A stretch of DNA of 64,000 nucleotides. It comes from Capitella teleta. Its lineage: Eukaryota; Annelida; Polychaeta; Capitellidae. The notes below the pieces were generated by a model, which saw nothing but the letters and a program-made list of their open reading frames with translations, searched no databases and was not told the DNA's origin. The stretch is from positions 112,264 to 176,263 of the forward strand of contig KB312450.1 of the NCBI GenBank assembly GCA_000328365.1, written 5' to 3'. This document shows, piece after piece, positions 51,901 through 63,121 of the stretch (its first letter is position 1; every line of letters begins with the position of its first letter). A program made the position numbers and the translations under genes.

Positions 51901-52710
51901 AGAACATCACTTAAAATTCAGTTCCCCATCCCTTTAATTAAAACGAGCAACAAAATATCACTTCGTGAAGAAGTAAACAAACGCCATTTTGCGAGTGACG
52001 TCACTCAGCGCATACGCACTGCATTGTAAACAAGCGCACATGGTTCACTTTCCCGCTCAAACTTCTCTCACGACTTTCAAATGAAAATGAATAAAATTGT
52101 TCATATATCGATTGGTGATGCAGGTCATGTGACACAACAATTGGAAAGCAGAGAGAAACCTGTAATGTCACTTTTTTTCGTTGCGGATCCAGTTTAAGTA
52201 GGTTTATGGTACTGGTTTCAAACAAAATTTAGTACCAGCGTCTAACTGGTATGGCTCTGCAGACCCTGGTGTCTTCATAAATATAATTACAAGCGTGGAA
52301 TTCTAGAAATCGTGGTTCGCGAACTGGAGTTTAATGCGTTTACCGTACAGCGGGACCCGTTGGGCTCGCTGTAGTATGTCAGCTAACTAATACCGAATAA
52401 TTATTTAATACATAATTACCATCATCATCATCATGGCAATGAGACTGTTATGCATTTTCAGATAGGACTCATTGAAATAACAAAATAACATAATCTAAAT
52501 TGAAAAGAGTTGTTCAATTATTGTTACTAAATGGAGCATTTAACATTTTTTTGACATGTTAACCTGATAACAGTTATCAAGTGACAAGTCTGAACAGAAA
52601 TCAACTAGGAGCCAATAAACATTGGAGAAACAAGATAATAACAAGCATATAATTAGCGTCATACCTTCCAAAACAGAGACCACAACTAAATAACGTTCTT
52701 TATCAATCAT
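45981..52710 (-). CDS. CEP120: Centrosomal protein of 120 kDa
   Basis: Exons (high to low): 52710-52665, 50765-50587, 50533-50323, 50258-50107, 50024-49833, 49781-49662, 49597-49499, 49067-48844, 48551-48441, 48343-48070, 48013-47896, 47843-47773, 47717-47621, 47565-47431, 47380-47291, 47228-47136, 47083-46971, 46899-46728, 46591-46347, 46291-46088, 46017-45981; about 994 residues (human 986). An in-frame ATG at 52731 would add 7 residues. Seen: N-terminal C2 domain ([20 protein letters not shown], then [19 protein letters not shown]), middle C2-like region ([27 protein letters not shown]), third C2 ([26 protein letters not shown]), then a long coiled coil ([19 protein letters not shown] to [17 protein letters not shown]) and [20 protein letters not shown]. 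The family promotes centriole elongation and cilium formation. One frame conflict: exon 49067-48844 needs one base fewer than present near the GGG at 49019-49021. Confidence 0.95.
51242..51933. mobile_element. piggyBac-like MITE, copy 2 (CEP120 intron 1)
   Basis: 692 bp flanked by TTAA (51238-51241, 51934-51937); ends AGGGAGGGAGAACTGG and (reverse complement) AGGGATGGGGAACTG. Full-length match to 5150-5854 in opposite orientation. Confidence 0.85.
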
Positions 52711-53517
52711 CGTGGCTTGATAGAACGCCAACAGCGAGTGAAATGCAACTAATTTATCAATATGTTTCGTCGAATTTCTGGTTTATTTTGAAAACAGCCG
52801 CCATGTTGGGGGATACCGGATATGAAGGAATTCCTTGAATGACGTCATTCGGATCCAAGTCGGATCCGAGACAGAAACTGGGTATTTTACGGAATTCTGG
52901 TGATACGCAAATCTTTCTGCACCCATTTATTGAGTTTGTTGAGACTTATAATTCACTTTAATCTTTAAATTTCATGATTTTAATAAAGTTACCATGGAGA
53001 CGTGATTTCCTTCAGCGCATGCGCGATGTCACGCCGGCCGCATCACTTATAAAATCTTCCGCTGGATAACGAGTTCGATTATTTATCTGAATCATTTTGC
53101 AACATATTGTTCATTGGATCTCGTCATCGGTATCCGATCATAAATATTTTGCTTTTCTCCAATCATTTTTGATTATAAAATAGTATTTTGATCAAAACAC
53201 ATGCGCGGATTAACATTTTTCAACCGGATCTGCAACTGAATGACAATCGACAAAAAGGAAAACTGAGGAAAACTTGTGTTTGAGGGTTTCCTCTTAATTT
53301 TCTGTGTTACCCTCTCCATGTCTGCTTCAAGTTGTGAAAAATATCGAAAATCAAAATGTAGATAGGATTTTGGCTGAATAGTGCTCAGTTTAAGCATGAT
53401 CCAGTGTGTGTTGGGCGTTTGACAACAGACCCCCACCACCTCTCCTGCAAACCCTTGTTTATTTTGTGATTATACTCAGATACTGTGTTGTGGATTTGAA
53501 GTGGATCTCGGTGTAGG
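52711..53517. promoter_or_regulatory. Bidirectional promoter of CEP120 and CSNK1G
   Basis: About 0.8 kb between the two start codons. It holds an RFX X-box GTTACCATGGAGAC (52988-53001), an NRF-1 palindrome GCGCATGCGC (53015-53024), and TATAAAA (53048-53054) oriented toward CSNK1G. The X-box is 278 bp upstream of the CEP120 ATG, a usual distance for cilia and centriole genes. Confidence 0.55.
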
Positions 53518-56500
53518 ATGAGTAGTGTTCCTAAAGGAGATCGAGGGAGGTCTGCTGAGGATCCGAGTCGTAGGATTTCTAAAGCCAGCGGTCGCGGTAT
53601 GCACAGCAATCGGCAAGGATCAGGAAATTCTGGGGTCCTGATGGTGGGCCCCAATTTCCGTGTTGGAAAGAAGATTGGCTGTGGCAATTTCGGAGAACTC
53701 AGGCTCGGTGAGTTTAACAATGCTTATTCTCATTTCTCAAAAGCCAAAGCTTCAAATTTCAATCCCTAAATCACTGTATAATTAAAGTTATTAAACTTAG
53801 TTATATTGAAACACATCTACTGGGGGTTTCCTTCAATATGTCATCAACAATTTTTGCTATTCCTCATGCAGCTTCTTATCTTCTTTTTCATTCCAGGCAA
53901 AAACCTGTACAATAACGAACATGTGGCCATCAAATTGGTGAGTTGCTCTTTGACCTCAATGAACTTGACTATTATCCGATTCTCTGTTCAGGAACCCATG
54001 AAATCAAGAGCGCCTCAACTGCATTTAGAATATCGTTTCTACAAACAACTCGGACAGTCAGGTAAGACAGGTAAAATCAGCAGCATTGCATTTCCTTTTA
54101 ATTTTTTATATTTCATATGATTTATAACTCCTGTTGTTCCTGCGACCATCTTCCATCGAGATCATAAGCATCTGAGATTGTTATCAGTTATTTGTGATAA
54201 TGCGGTTTGATTCATGGTTTTTTAGGCATAATTTAATCGTCCTTTATTTGGATCGTGCTTATCACTCATTTCCCCAGGGTGCAGATTTCATAGTAGTACG
54301 CTCAGTTTATTTTAGGTAGCATTTACCAGAAGATTAACTGCTGCGGTTTATACTCAACTTCCAGTGTGAATTCCACAAGCATAGCAGTATTTGCTAACCA
54401 CTGCCTCATCAGTGTATTATTCACAGTCTTTATGTTTGTGAATGTTTACATCCTCGGCTGTAAGTTTTCCATCAAGAGGTATTGCTATTATGTAACGTAT
54501 CATTTGATGGGTCATTTCTCGCACATTTTGGACGACCTGGCTACTAGTATGTTCCATAATTCCTAATTCCCTCTCTTCATGATCACATATCCACAAACCC
54601 ATGCGGATTCCAATTGCATGACTGTACTTGATGCTTTTGAGATATTTCGTTATTTCTCACAAAGTTACCCGTCTTTGATCAACTTGATTCTTGATCCTTC
54701 AGACAGGTTAGCACTGTCAAAAGTTCAAACATCCAATTTGTAATTAATCACCAAACTTTCGGCAATTGCACACTCCCATTTCTTGTACCTGACCTCTTCT
54801 TTTTTTTTTTGTACCTGTAGATTTTGTTGAATTAATTAAATCACACTCCATGCCGTGACTCCAGGTGCCTTTATTTCAACCTCTTCCTCATTCTCCTTTT
54901 ATGACGTCCTCAACTCAAGTGGAGACAATCACCCAGCAACGCTAGTCTCTCCGTCCTACTGTTTAACATTCAAATTTCCGCTGAGTGAAAATATTTCTCA
55001 CGGCCGTCACCTGCGTATATAACAAAGTACTAACCCCCTCTCCTCTGCCTTTATGCTTGACTGTGGAGATATATCCCTATCGTATCATTTACCTCAGTTA
55101 GGGGCTGCAGAATTTGTTTCTGAATTGTATCATAAACAGTAGTACACAGGGTGAGGGGTTCATTGTTAACAATTCATGATGTTGTAAATACAACTCCACA
55201 GATGCAGCAATTGTTTGTTGATGGCATGTGGCCTCCCTCTTCTGTTTCTCATCCAGTGATTGGAGAATATTTTAAGATCTTAATAGTGATATTTCCCTTG
55301 TATAGCCCTGTTCTGTTTTTGGCATACGTTAGCCAATTAATTATTAACTGAGTCGCGTATTGGGGGAGCTGGCCCCTTGCGCCTGTGTTTACCAGACGCT
55401 GTGAGCAATTGCTGGCTGCTCAAGTTACTCGCTCACTCAGCTATTATTGCTAATTATGTCCATATTATGAATCTGTCATATTGGACTTGTTAATGGTCCC
55501 ACAGGAGCTGTCACGCAGTTTAAGTTTTGTAAGTCTGGATTTGATGATGGAACAGATCTGCAGAATTATTTTCTGGCGTCATGGTTTTAATTATTCAAAC
55601 GATCTTGATGTCACATCATGTCAAAAGTCATGCTTAATTATGTCATAATTGCCCTGCTTATTTCATGGCCTCGCCGTGAACTCTGTTGACCTTAGTGGAC
55701 AGAGGTCACTGTTCTGGGTATCTAACCTTAATAAATCCAAATTATGTAGAACTTCCTTGATATATTAATATCGTGAATGTTTGTGACTCTTATAAGCTGC
55801 TATTCCTCTGTAATCAGAAGTTCAGAATTCTTGAGAGATTTTATGACGCTTGTAGTTCAGAAAGGATGTTATTAAGGCTCTTAGAATGTAAACAGTTCAT
55901 CGTAGTATTGGTGTATGACATTATATTGTGATAATTTCAATCAGTTCAATTTTCCTGATTGTGATGCGTGATATAAATCATGTAATGCACGTCAAGCTGC
56001 TTTTAAGCCCATAGCATTGAAGATGTAGCCTTTCATTGATCCAATGTGGTATTTACTGTTATGAATTCTGAGTTTTTTTCTTCCCCACTTTAACTTGAAA
56101 ACGAAAGTGGAACATACACTTGTTATTTGATGTTATGTATCCCTATGGACTCTTCTGCTTGAGTTAAGCAACTGTCCTTATTTGGTTTTTGCGGTTTTAA
56201 TGACTCAGTTGAAACCCACGTGCTTTATTTGCTCCGAACTTGTGCTTTGTACGATGCACAAGTGCCTGTGAATCTGGGTTTTGTGGAAAGGTTACAGCAC
56301 TTAGGCGAGGTAATAAAAATGACCTCACTGAAATGCCATGATACAAGGGCTCTGTGTAAGTTTGCGGAATATTGATTGACGCGCGTATTTGTAATAACTT
56401 AGTACAAATAGTAATAAGTATTGCCGACTTCATCAACAAATCTCATTGATCAGTGTTATCAGATTGGAATTGTCATTTTCAAACTTATCTTTTATAATTT

Positions 56501-59500
56501 TATAGCTATTTCAACGGTCATGAACTTATGATGTGTAAAAGCCTAAAGGTTTTGTCATGTATCGTGAGGGTGCTATCTCTGGCATTGGCGTTGTATATAG
56601 CGTACAAGCCTTGAGGGGAGAACCAATCAATAAAGAGTATTGATCTCCCTTTTTCATTCTTGACAACCGGATCTTTTCCCCCGTAACCCAAAAGTACACC
56701 CTCCACCTTGTAATCCCACGATGTTTTCATTTCCCTGTGTCGCTGATTGGTTTATTAAGTAGGCGGGTTAGGTAGCCCAACTCCAGGATTTATTGACCCG
56801 TTTTCTCGGTTTGAATTGAACTTGTGAGCGAGAGGTCTACTGGCTCCTAGTCAGGCCTATTCACCAGGTGCTACCGTATCTAATTTACTCGTGAGTTGTG
56901 CTAACGACCACCTCGTTTGCTGCGACTTACTCATGTTGAGGTCAATCAAGTTTCTGTGCAAAACGGTGCTCCTTACTGGTCCTTGCAAAATGATCAATCT
57001 GAGCTACGTTGTCAGCTCACATAGAACAATGAAGTGTTGTCAATAATGCATGATGGAGTGAAATCTGACAATACCTGGACATGTAATGAGTGACCCCTCT
57101 TTTGCTTACAATGGCTGCGTAAGGTTCTGTTGCTCATTTGCATAGTGCTATCAGCGTGCTTGCTTTCAGACATGATGGCTTTGCACTGGCGACTGGAGAT
57201 TCAATTTTCAAAGCCAGCCGCCAGCATTCTAACCAATTGTGCAGATAAATCCTCAGTGATCTTGTGCAATCGTAATTGTGATGCAGAGGAGGTTATCAGT
57301 GAGCGATACGGATATTACAGTGATATATGCCCTCGATGGTCTCTCACTGGTTGCATCATTGTGGTCGGTGTGAGGCTATAAATACTTGGTAATAATTGTC
57401 TCCCTTGATCCAAATGTGGATTGCCGTCTGCTGCAAATCCTTACTTCCGGTGACCTTTGTTACATCAGCGTATCCTACTTGTTTCTCGCAGGGAGTTTGG
57501 TTTAATTCATATTGATTTCTGTCTGGTGGTGATTGATTTCAAGAGTTTTGAACCTTTTTCGGTTCTGAACTTGAGTTTGGTTCTGATGCAGAAAGAGACG
57601 GCGTATCAAGTTATCAACGGAACTGCATTTGAAGTTGATTTCAACTTTGAAATGGAATCTGTATTTTATTCAGAACAGTCAAAAGGAGACCCAGAGATGA
57701 GCATCATATCATTGATATGAATTGACATTAATTTATAACTTAAAAAATAGATTGAGTTTCTTTTGTTCAACTTGATACTTTTGAGATGAAGAACCTAGAG
57801 TCAGCGCAATCCTTACTTCTATAGAATCCCTGTGCTCAATCATGGACAGTTTAGCATAGCACTCGCCTTTGAATTAACGGGTTGATACTGCTGTCTAATA
57901 TTAAACTCCTCATCTGGTTCAATTGTAGCTTAAAGCTTTTGATGTTTTTGTTTATTTTCCTTTTTTTTTTTCTCTCTTAAATTCAAAATACCCTTCAGAC
58001 GGGAGATTCACTATTTGACGATTCTTTTCACAGAGGGCGTCCCTCAAGTCTACTACTTTGGTCCTTGCGGCAAGTATAACGCCTTAGTGCTAGAACTGCT
58101 GGGCCCCAGTCTCGAAGATCTTTTCGATTTATGCGATCGGAAATTCTCGCTGAAAACAGTTCTCATGGTAGCCATTCAACTGGTGAGTATCGTGACAGAC
58201 AGAAATTCTAATAATCACACATCATACTGTGAGACACAAAAAATTCATGATGCTTTGCCATCCTCCAGATCACACGGATGGAGTACGTGCATTCGAAGCA
58301 TCTCATCTACCGAGACGTGAAACCTGAGAATTTCCTGATCGGACGACAGTCGAACAAGAAGCAGCATTGTATCCACATCATAGATTTCGGTCTCGCCAAA
58401 GAGTACATTGACCCCGAGACACACAAACACATCCCGTACAGGGAGCACAAGAGCCTCACTGGAACTGCCCGATACATGAGCATCAACACTCACCTGGGCA
58501 AAGGTCAGTTCACGATTGAAACGCTCTGTTTTCAGGATACGTATCTTGAGGTAAGTGCAAGTGATCCTGTTTAGAAGCTAATCACCTCTTTTGAGCAGCA
58601 TAGACGAGCGTCTACCTTTTTTCTTTTTTCTTTTTCTTGCTTTGCGTAAATAGTTATCTTGATAGACCACATGTAGGTCAATTGCCAGGGTCTTACTAAT
58701 AGGTCAATGCTCAAAACTGATAGAAGCCACGACGTTATTGAACCGACTGAGAGCGGCAGTCTGCCTGTGATGTATGCTTTTATCATGCGTATTCGTTTTT
58801 GTTTCCATGTAATTAATCGTAGTGATTGAATATCTCGCTACAAGTGTCTCAGGTGCTATTTCCGTTTTGGCTGAGGCTGTTGACCTCCTTGATGCACTAA
58901 GTGGCTTAGGTGTCATGCACAATGGAGTGATAACGATATCATAACACTGTGACGTAGCTCTAGAGAGACGAGTGCTGTATACCTCCCAGGCATTCCTATT
59001 GATCTGGGGTTAAAGCAAACTGTGTAGCCATGGAGGTGTACCCTGGATTGACTCTTGTGGGGTATCGCCCTGGTTGTGGTGTTAATTTTCTATCTCTCGT
59101 TCACAGAGCAGAGTCGGCGAGACGATTTAGAGGCTTTGGGTCATATGTTCATGTACTTTTTGCGAGGGAGCCTGCCTTGGCAGGGGCTCAAGGCAGACAC
59201 ATTGAAAGAGAGATATCAGAAGATCGGAGACACAAAACGGGCCACACCAATTGAAGTTCTCTGTGAAAACTTCCCAGGTAATGGCGTGATTGGAGATTAA
59301 ATTTAAAACTGTCGATAAAATCTTACTTCTTTTCTTCTTTTTTCTTTATTTTTTTATTTTTTTATTTTTTTTTTTTTTTTTTTTTTTTTGAATTCTAAAA
59401 TTAATTTTTATTGGAATGTTATTTTCTCTTTTTGCAGAGGAACTCGCCACGTATTTGCGTTATGTTCGGAGGTTAGATTTTTTCGAGACGCCAGACTACG

Positions 59501-62045
59501 ATTATCTTCGAAAGCTATTTACTGATCTCATGACAAGAAGTGGATGGGAATGCGACTGGGAGTTTGACTGGACAGGCCGACAAATAGTAAGTGTAGCTTG
59601 CTAACCTCTAATCTCTCAGTACGCAATGTCATCGTATCTTATGTAATACTTTCCATCAACTTATTTTTATTTAAAGTGAAATAAAAATAATAATGTCAAC
59701 TTCATTTATAAACAAATCGTGGGCACTTGTTTTGAAACGTTGCCGTAGCAACTCGCACCCACTGATCTCTCTTGAAATCTTCCTGTGTCATTAGTCTGGC
59801 GATAACAAAGTAACCGGGGAAGAAGCTGCTGCTCAGGTGAGGTCACACAAAGGTCGTTGAACCCCCTGCTCTTAAATGAAAACAAAACCAGCACTTGTGA
59901 TTCCTTACGAAGCTAGTGCAATTGTTGTGTGGCTAGCAGCACTAGTGTCCCTCCCTACGCCTCCCCTCCCCCCTAGGGCTCCCTCCGTTGGCACATGACC
60001 AAACACTTTCTCACGTGCTTTGTTCATGCACTTTATTGCAGTCAACTCCGGTCTCAATCCACCCAAATGACGCTGCTAATTCTCCCAACCGAGCCGCTGA
60101 CGATGATCGCAAACGACACCTCAATCCTGCAAAGGTAAGTCTCCCTTACTCTTAAGTACGGTAACCATAGCGATTTGAATTGAATCAACTCCCCTGAAAG
60201 AACAAATTTATATTTTTTATTTTATTTTATTTTTCTGCTTTTCATTTTTTTTTTTTTTTTTCTGGTATAGAAATCAAGATGTACATATTCATCTTCTGTA
60301 ATTTTTTCTGGCTATCCCACAATGCTCTGAACAAGATTTATGAAGACTGTTATCTGGTCCTTTTTGTTTTCTTCCATCTTTGTGAATTGAGCTGGGGACT
60401 TTTTTATCGCATTTGATTTTTCACGTCAAATTGGATTTATTATTGTAAGAGTTTATTCAAGTTCCTATTTTTTGGTCTTTGATCTAAGAGATTCAGTTGT
60501 TTTGTGGTTTTTATCTAGTTGCACTCTTGATCTTGTTGATTCCTAAACTACCTTAATTACCTGGACGATTTGTTTCCTTATTTTGTAATTAAAAGCCTTT
60601 AAAATTCTGATGTTACTTTGATGCATTTATCCGATGAATTGGTTGTCGAGTGTCAAAATTACAATTTATTTGACAACTATTTCTAGCACTCAAATGCTTG
60701 AATGTCTTGAATAATTTAGTGTATATCAAATTGTGTGCAAAATTACTTCAGGCATTACTGACCAAGCATAAAAAATGGCATTTTAGAATTATGAATTTAT
60801 GATACATACTGAAAATCCTCGACACAAGAGCTCAATGTTGTCATTTTCTCAAGAACAACAGGAAGAAATTGCTTTTTCGTTGCACTTTTGTGTCATGTTT
60901 CGGTTGTTCTGTTTGGGTAAAGATCACTGAATCACCAAATAAGGACACCTCTCAAAAGTTCACCTTATATTTTGTTGTTTCAGTCGAATATCCGTGGCGG
61001 GGGAACTGCTTGGGGGGAATCCCGGGGACAGTCCTCAAACCTCCTCGGCCCAAACCTCAGTTCGGCCGATCGCCATGGAGGCTCCGTGCAGGTAACGCTC
61101 GCTCGTGTGCTGATGACGCTGCTGCTGCTGCTGTTGCCTTCTTTTCCCCTTCCCCCCCCCCTCCTCCTCCTCCTGTGTTGTGTCATCTGTCGCTCGGAGT
61201 CCAAATGCATGGATGTTTAATTTGCTGTGTCCGCTTTGAAATCCGCAATTGTTTTTATTTTTATGAGATCTTTTTGTCAGGTTTTTTTTTTTCTTTCTTT
61301 TTTTTTTTTTCTTTTTTTACTCATCATTTATGTTGCATTATTTGGCATGAGTTACTTCTTGGATTGTTTAGTCTTGGGGGATTTTTGTATTCACGAGGGT
61401 TGTTTTTTGCGGATGATTTCATTGTTTTCCCTCTGCTTCAGGTGGTCAGTTCCACAAATGGAGAGCTGAATGATGACCCAACCGGCCACTCCAATACGCC
61501 AATCACAGCACCTGTCGACGTCGAAGTCGTCGATGAAACAAAGTCAGTTCACATCGTCTTTTTTTTTTTTTTTTTTTTTTTTGCACCTTTTGAAAGACCG
61601 CACTTTGCTGTTTCCTCGAATGCAGTTTGCTGTAAAAACCAGAGTGGTAGGGGGGAAGGGCTAAATAATGATACATAATTATACATTTTGTGCAGATGAT
61701 ACATATTGTTTAATTACCTGAGGTGAAATTGAGCCTGCAAGTGATTAACTTTAAAAAGTTTTTGAATTATTAACCAATGCATCGCCGTCGATTCTCTCGG
61801 GTGGACTCTTGTGCCTGGATCCTATAGCACTGAATACTGCGGTTTTATTAAACTGCAAATGAACTATTCACCCACTTCAAAGGCTTCACACAAATTGACA
61901 CAATGTTGCGAGCGTGGACCAAATTTACAATCCTCCTGCATGGAGAGTGCTTTTATGGCAGTTGTAATCAGTTCTATTTCCTTTCTTTTTCTTCAGATGT
62001 TGCTTTTTTCGCAAACGCAAGAAGAAGAAGAGTCGTGCCACATAG
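53518..62045 (+). CDS. CSNK1G: Casein kinase 1 gamma
   Basis: Exons 53518-53707, 53897-53937, 53992-54061, 58034-58182, 58269-58503, 59107-59277, 59438-59586, 60042-60134, 60984-61091, 61442-61542, 61997-62045 join in phase to 451 residues, or 465 with the cassette 59795-59836. A membrane-bound Ser/Thr kinase; in animals CK1 gamma phosphorylates LRP6 in Wnt signalling. Seen: Gly loop GCGNFG (54-59), VAIK Lys76, YRDVKPEN with Asp166, DFG (189-191), the CK1 signature [16 protein letters not shown], and [20 protein letters not shown]. The tail [20 protein letters not shown] leads to [16 protein letters not shown], a Cys pair for palmitoylation beside a polybasic stretch, the gamma-specific membrane anchor. 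A single gene here stands where vertebrates have three. Introns include one of 54 nt (53938-53991). Confidence 0.96.
54062..58033. other. Long third intron of CSNK1G
   Basis: About 4 kb without supported exon, repeat copy or RNA gene. Confidence 0.5.
59795..59836 (+). CDS. CSNK1G: Candidate 42-nt cassette exon of CSNK1G
   Basis: TGTGTCATTAG precedes and GTGAGG follows a 42-nt open stretch encoding [14 protein letters not shown]. The flanking junction (59586 to 60042) is phase 0 and 42 is divisible by three, so inclusion keeps the frame, adding 14 residues in the variable linker after the kinase domain, a region where vertebrate paralogues also vary by alternative exons. Confidence 0.65.
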
Positions 62046-62637
62046 CAACGAGCCCCCTGAGCAACAAGAAGCCCCCGGACGCGCTCACCGCCAAGTGGCC
62101 CCCCTGCCCCCCTCACAGCCCCCCCGAAGAACACCCCCGCAACAAGCACCTTCTTCAGCCAACGCCTAGGATTTTAAATGGTTTTAAAAAAACAAAAACT
62201 GCTCTTTTTTTTCTTTTCTCCTTCTTTATTTCTCCTCCTCCTCTTCCTCTTCATGAAAGCAAAAACAAGAGCACTGTCACCACCCCAGATGAATTCTTTT
62301 TTATTCTCTGTTTTTGTTTTCGTCTGTAAAGAAAAGAAGGAAAAAAAAAAAAAGAGAGAAAAAAGGTTCACACACACACACTACATTTATATATTATGCG
62401 CATTACATATATCATTTCTTTCTTGAAGTTTTTATTTTTCTCCACTTCCTATTTGTGTGTACGTACGACGTGTGTTTATAATGGTGAGGATGCTCGACTG
62501 GTGTTTAATAATAATAATAATATCTCCTTCGAGGTTATAAACAAATCATTCCACTCAGTTCAAAAATGCTTCTGTTGGGAGGGGGTTAATAGGTCATGCT
62601 GATTTAATTATATAAATTAGGTCCAACTGACAAATCT
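62046..62637 (+). other. CSNK1G: CSNK1G 3' untranslated region
   Basis: Sequence after the TAG at 62043-62045: a GC-rich start, then T-rich and A-rich tracts. No further coding exon is seen. AATAAA candidates occur at 62826-62831 and 63116-63121. Confidence 0.5.
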
Positions 62638-62679
62638 AGGTCAGTGTGACCTGGTTTCCTATGTGGGTCAGTGTGACCT
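62638..62679. promoter_or_regulatory. Two palindromic nuclear-receptor (ERE-type) sites
   Basis: AGGTCAGTGTGACCT (62638-62652) and GGGTCAGTGTGACCT (62665-62679) are perfect inverted GGTCA half-sites with 3-bp spacers, 27 bp apart, the consensus of oestrogen-type receptors; another half-site AGGTCA is at 62591. They lie in the CSNK1G 3' region. Confidence 0.45.
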
Positions 62680-63121
62680 GATTACTCTGCTTAATAAGGT
62701 GAAACCAACCTTAATTTTGCCCAATGCTTATTTTATTTCTTTCATTTTTTCATATTTTTTTCTTACAAGTCGTCACATAATAACATACCTGGGGTGTCTT
62801 TCTTTATTATTAACATTGAAATACAAATAAACACTGCAACAATTTTATTTCTTTCATTTTTTTTTTTTTTTTCTACAGTTTATATTATTTCAGTTCTTGT
62901 TTTAATGTATGTGCTCTGCAAGTGACTTTTTCTTTTTTTGCTCTCTAATTTTTTTTTCTCCTTTTCTATTCTTTATTTTCTGTGTCTGACAATTTGAGAA
63001 AGTCGAAATGTATTATTATAAATAATTTGTACATAGAACCAAAAGAAGTACATACACACCAGGAACACACATTTTTATCAAATTATGTGGAAAAAAAAAA
63101 ATTAATATTGATGACAATAAA

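Noticed and set aside
60869-61678. 269-codon open frame, the second longest in the window
   Set aside because: It reads through two CSNK1G introns and the real exons in a different or mixed context; splice sites and the kinase-tail alignment explain the region.
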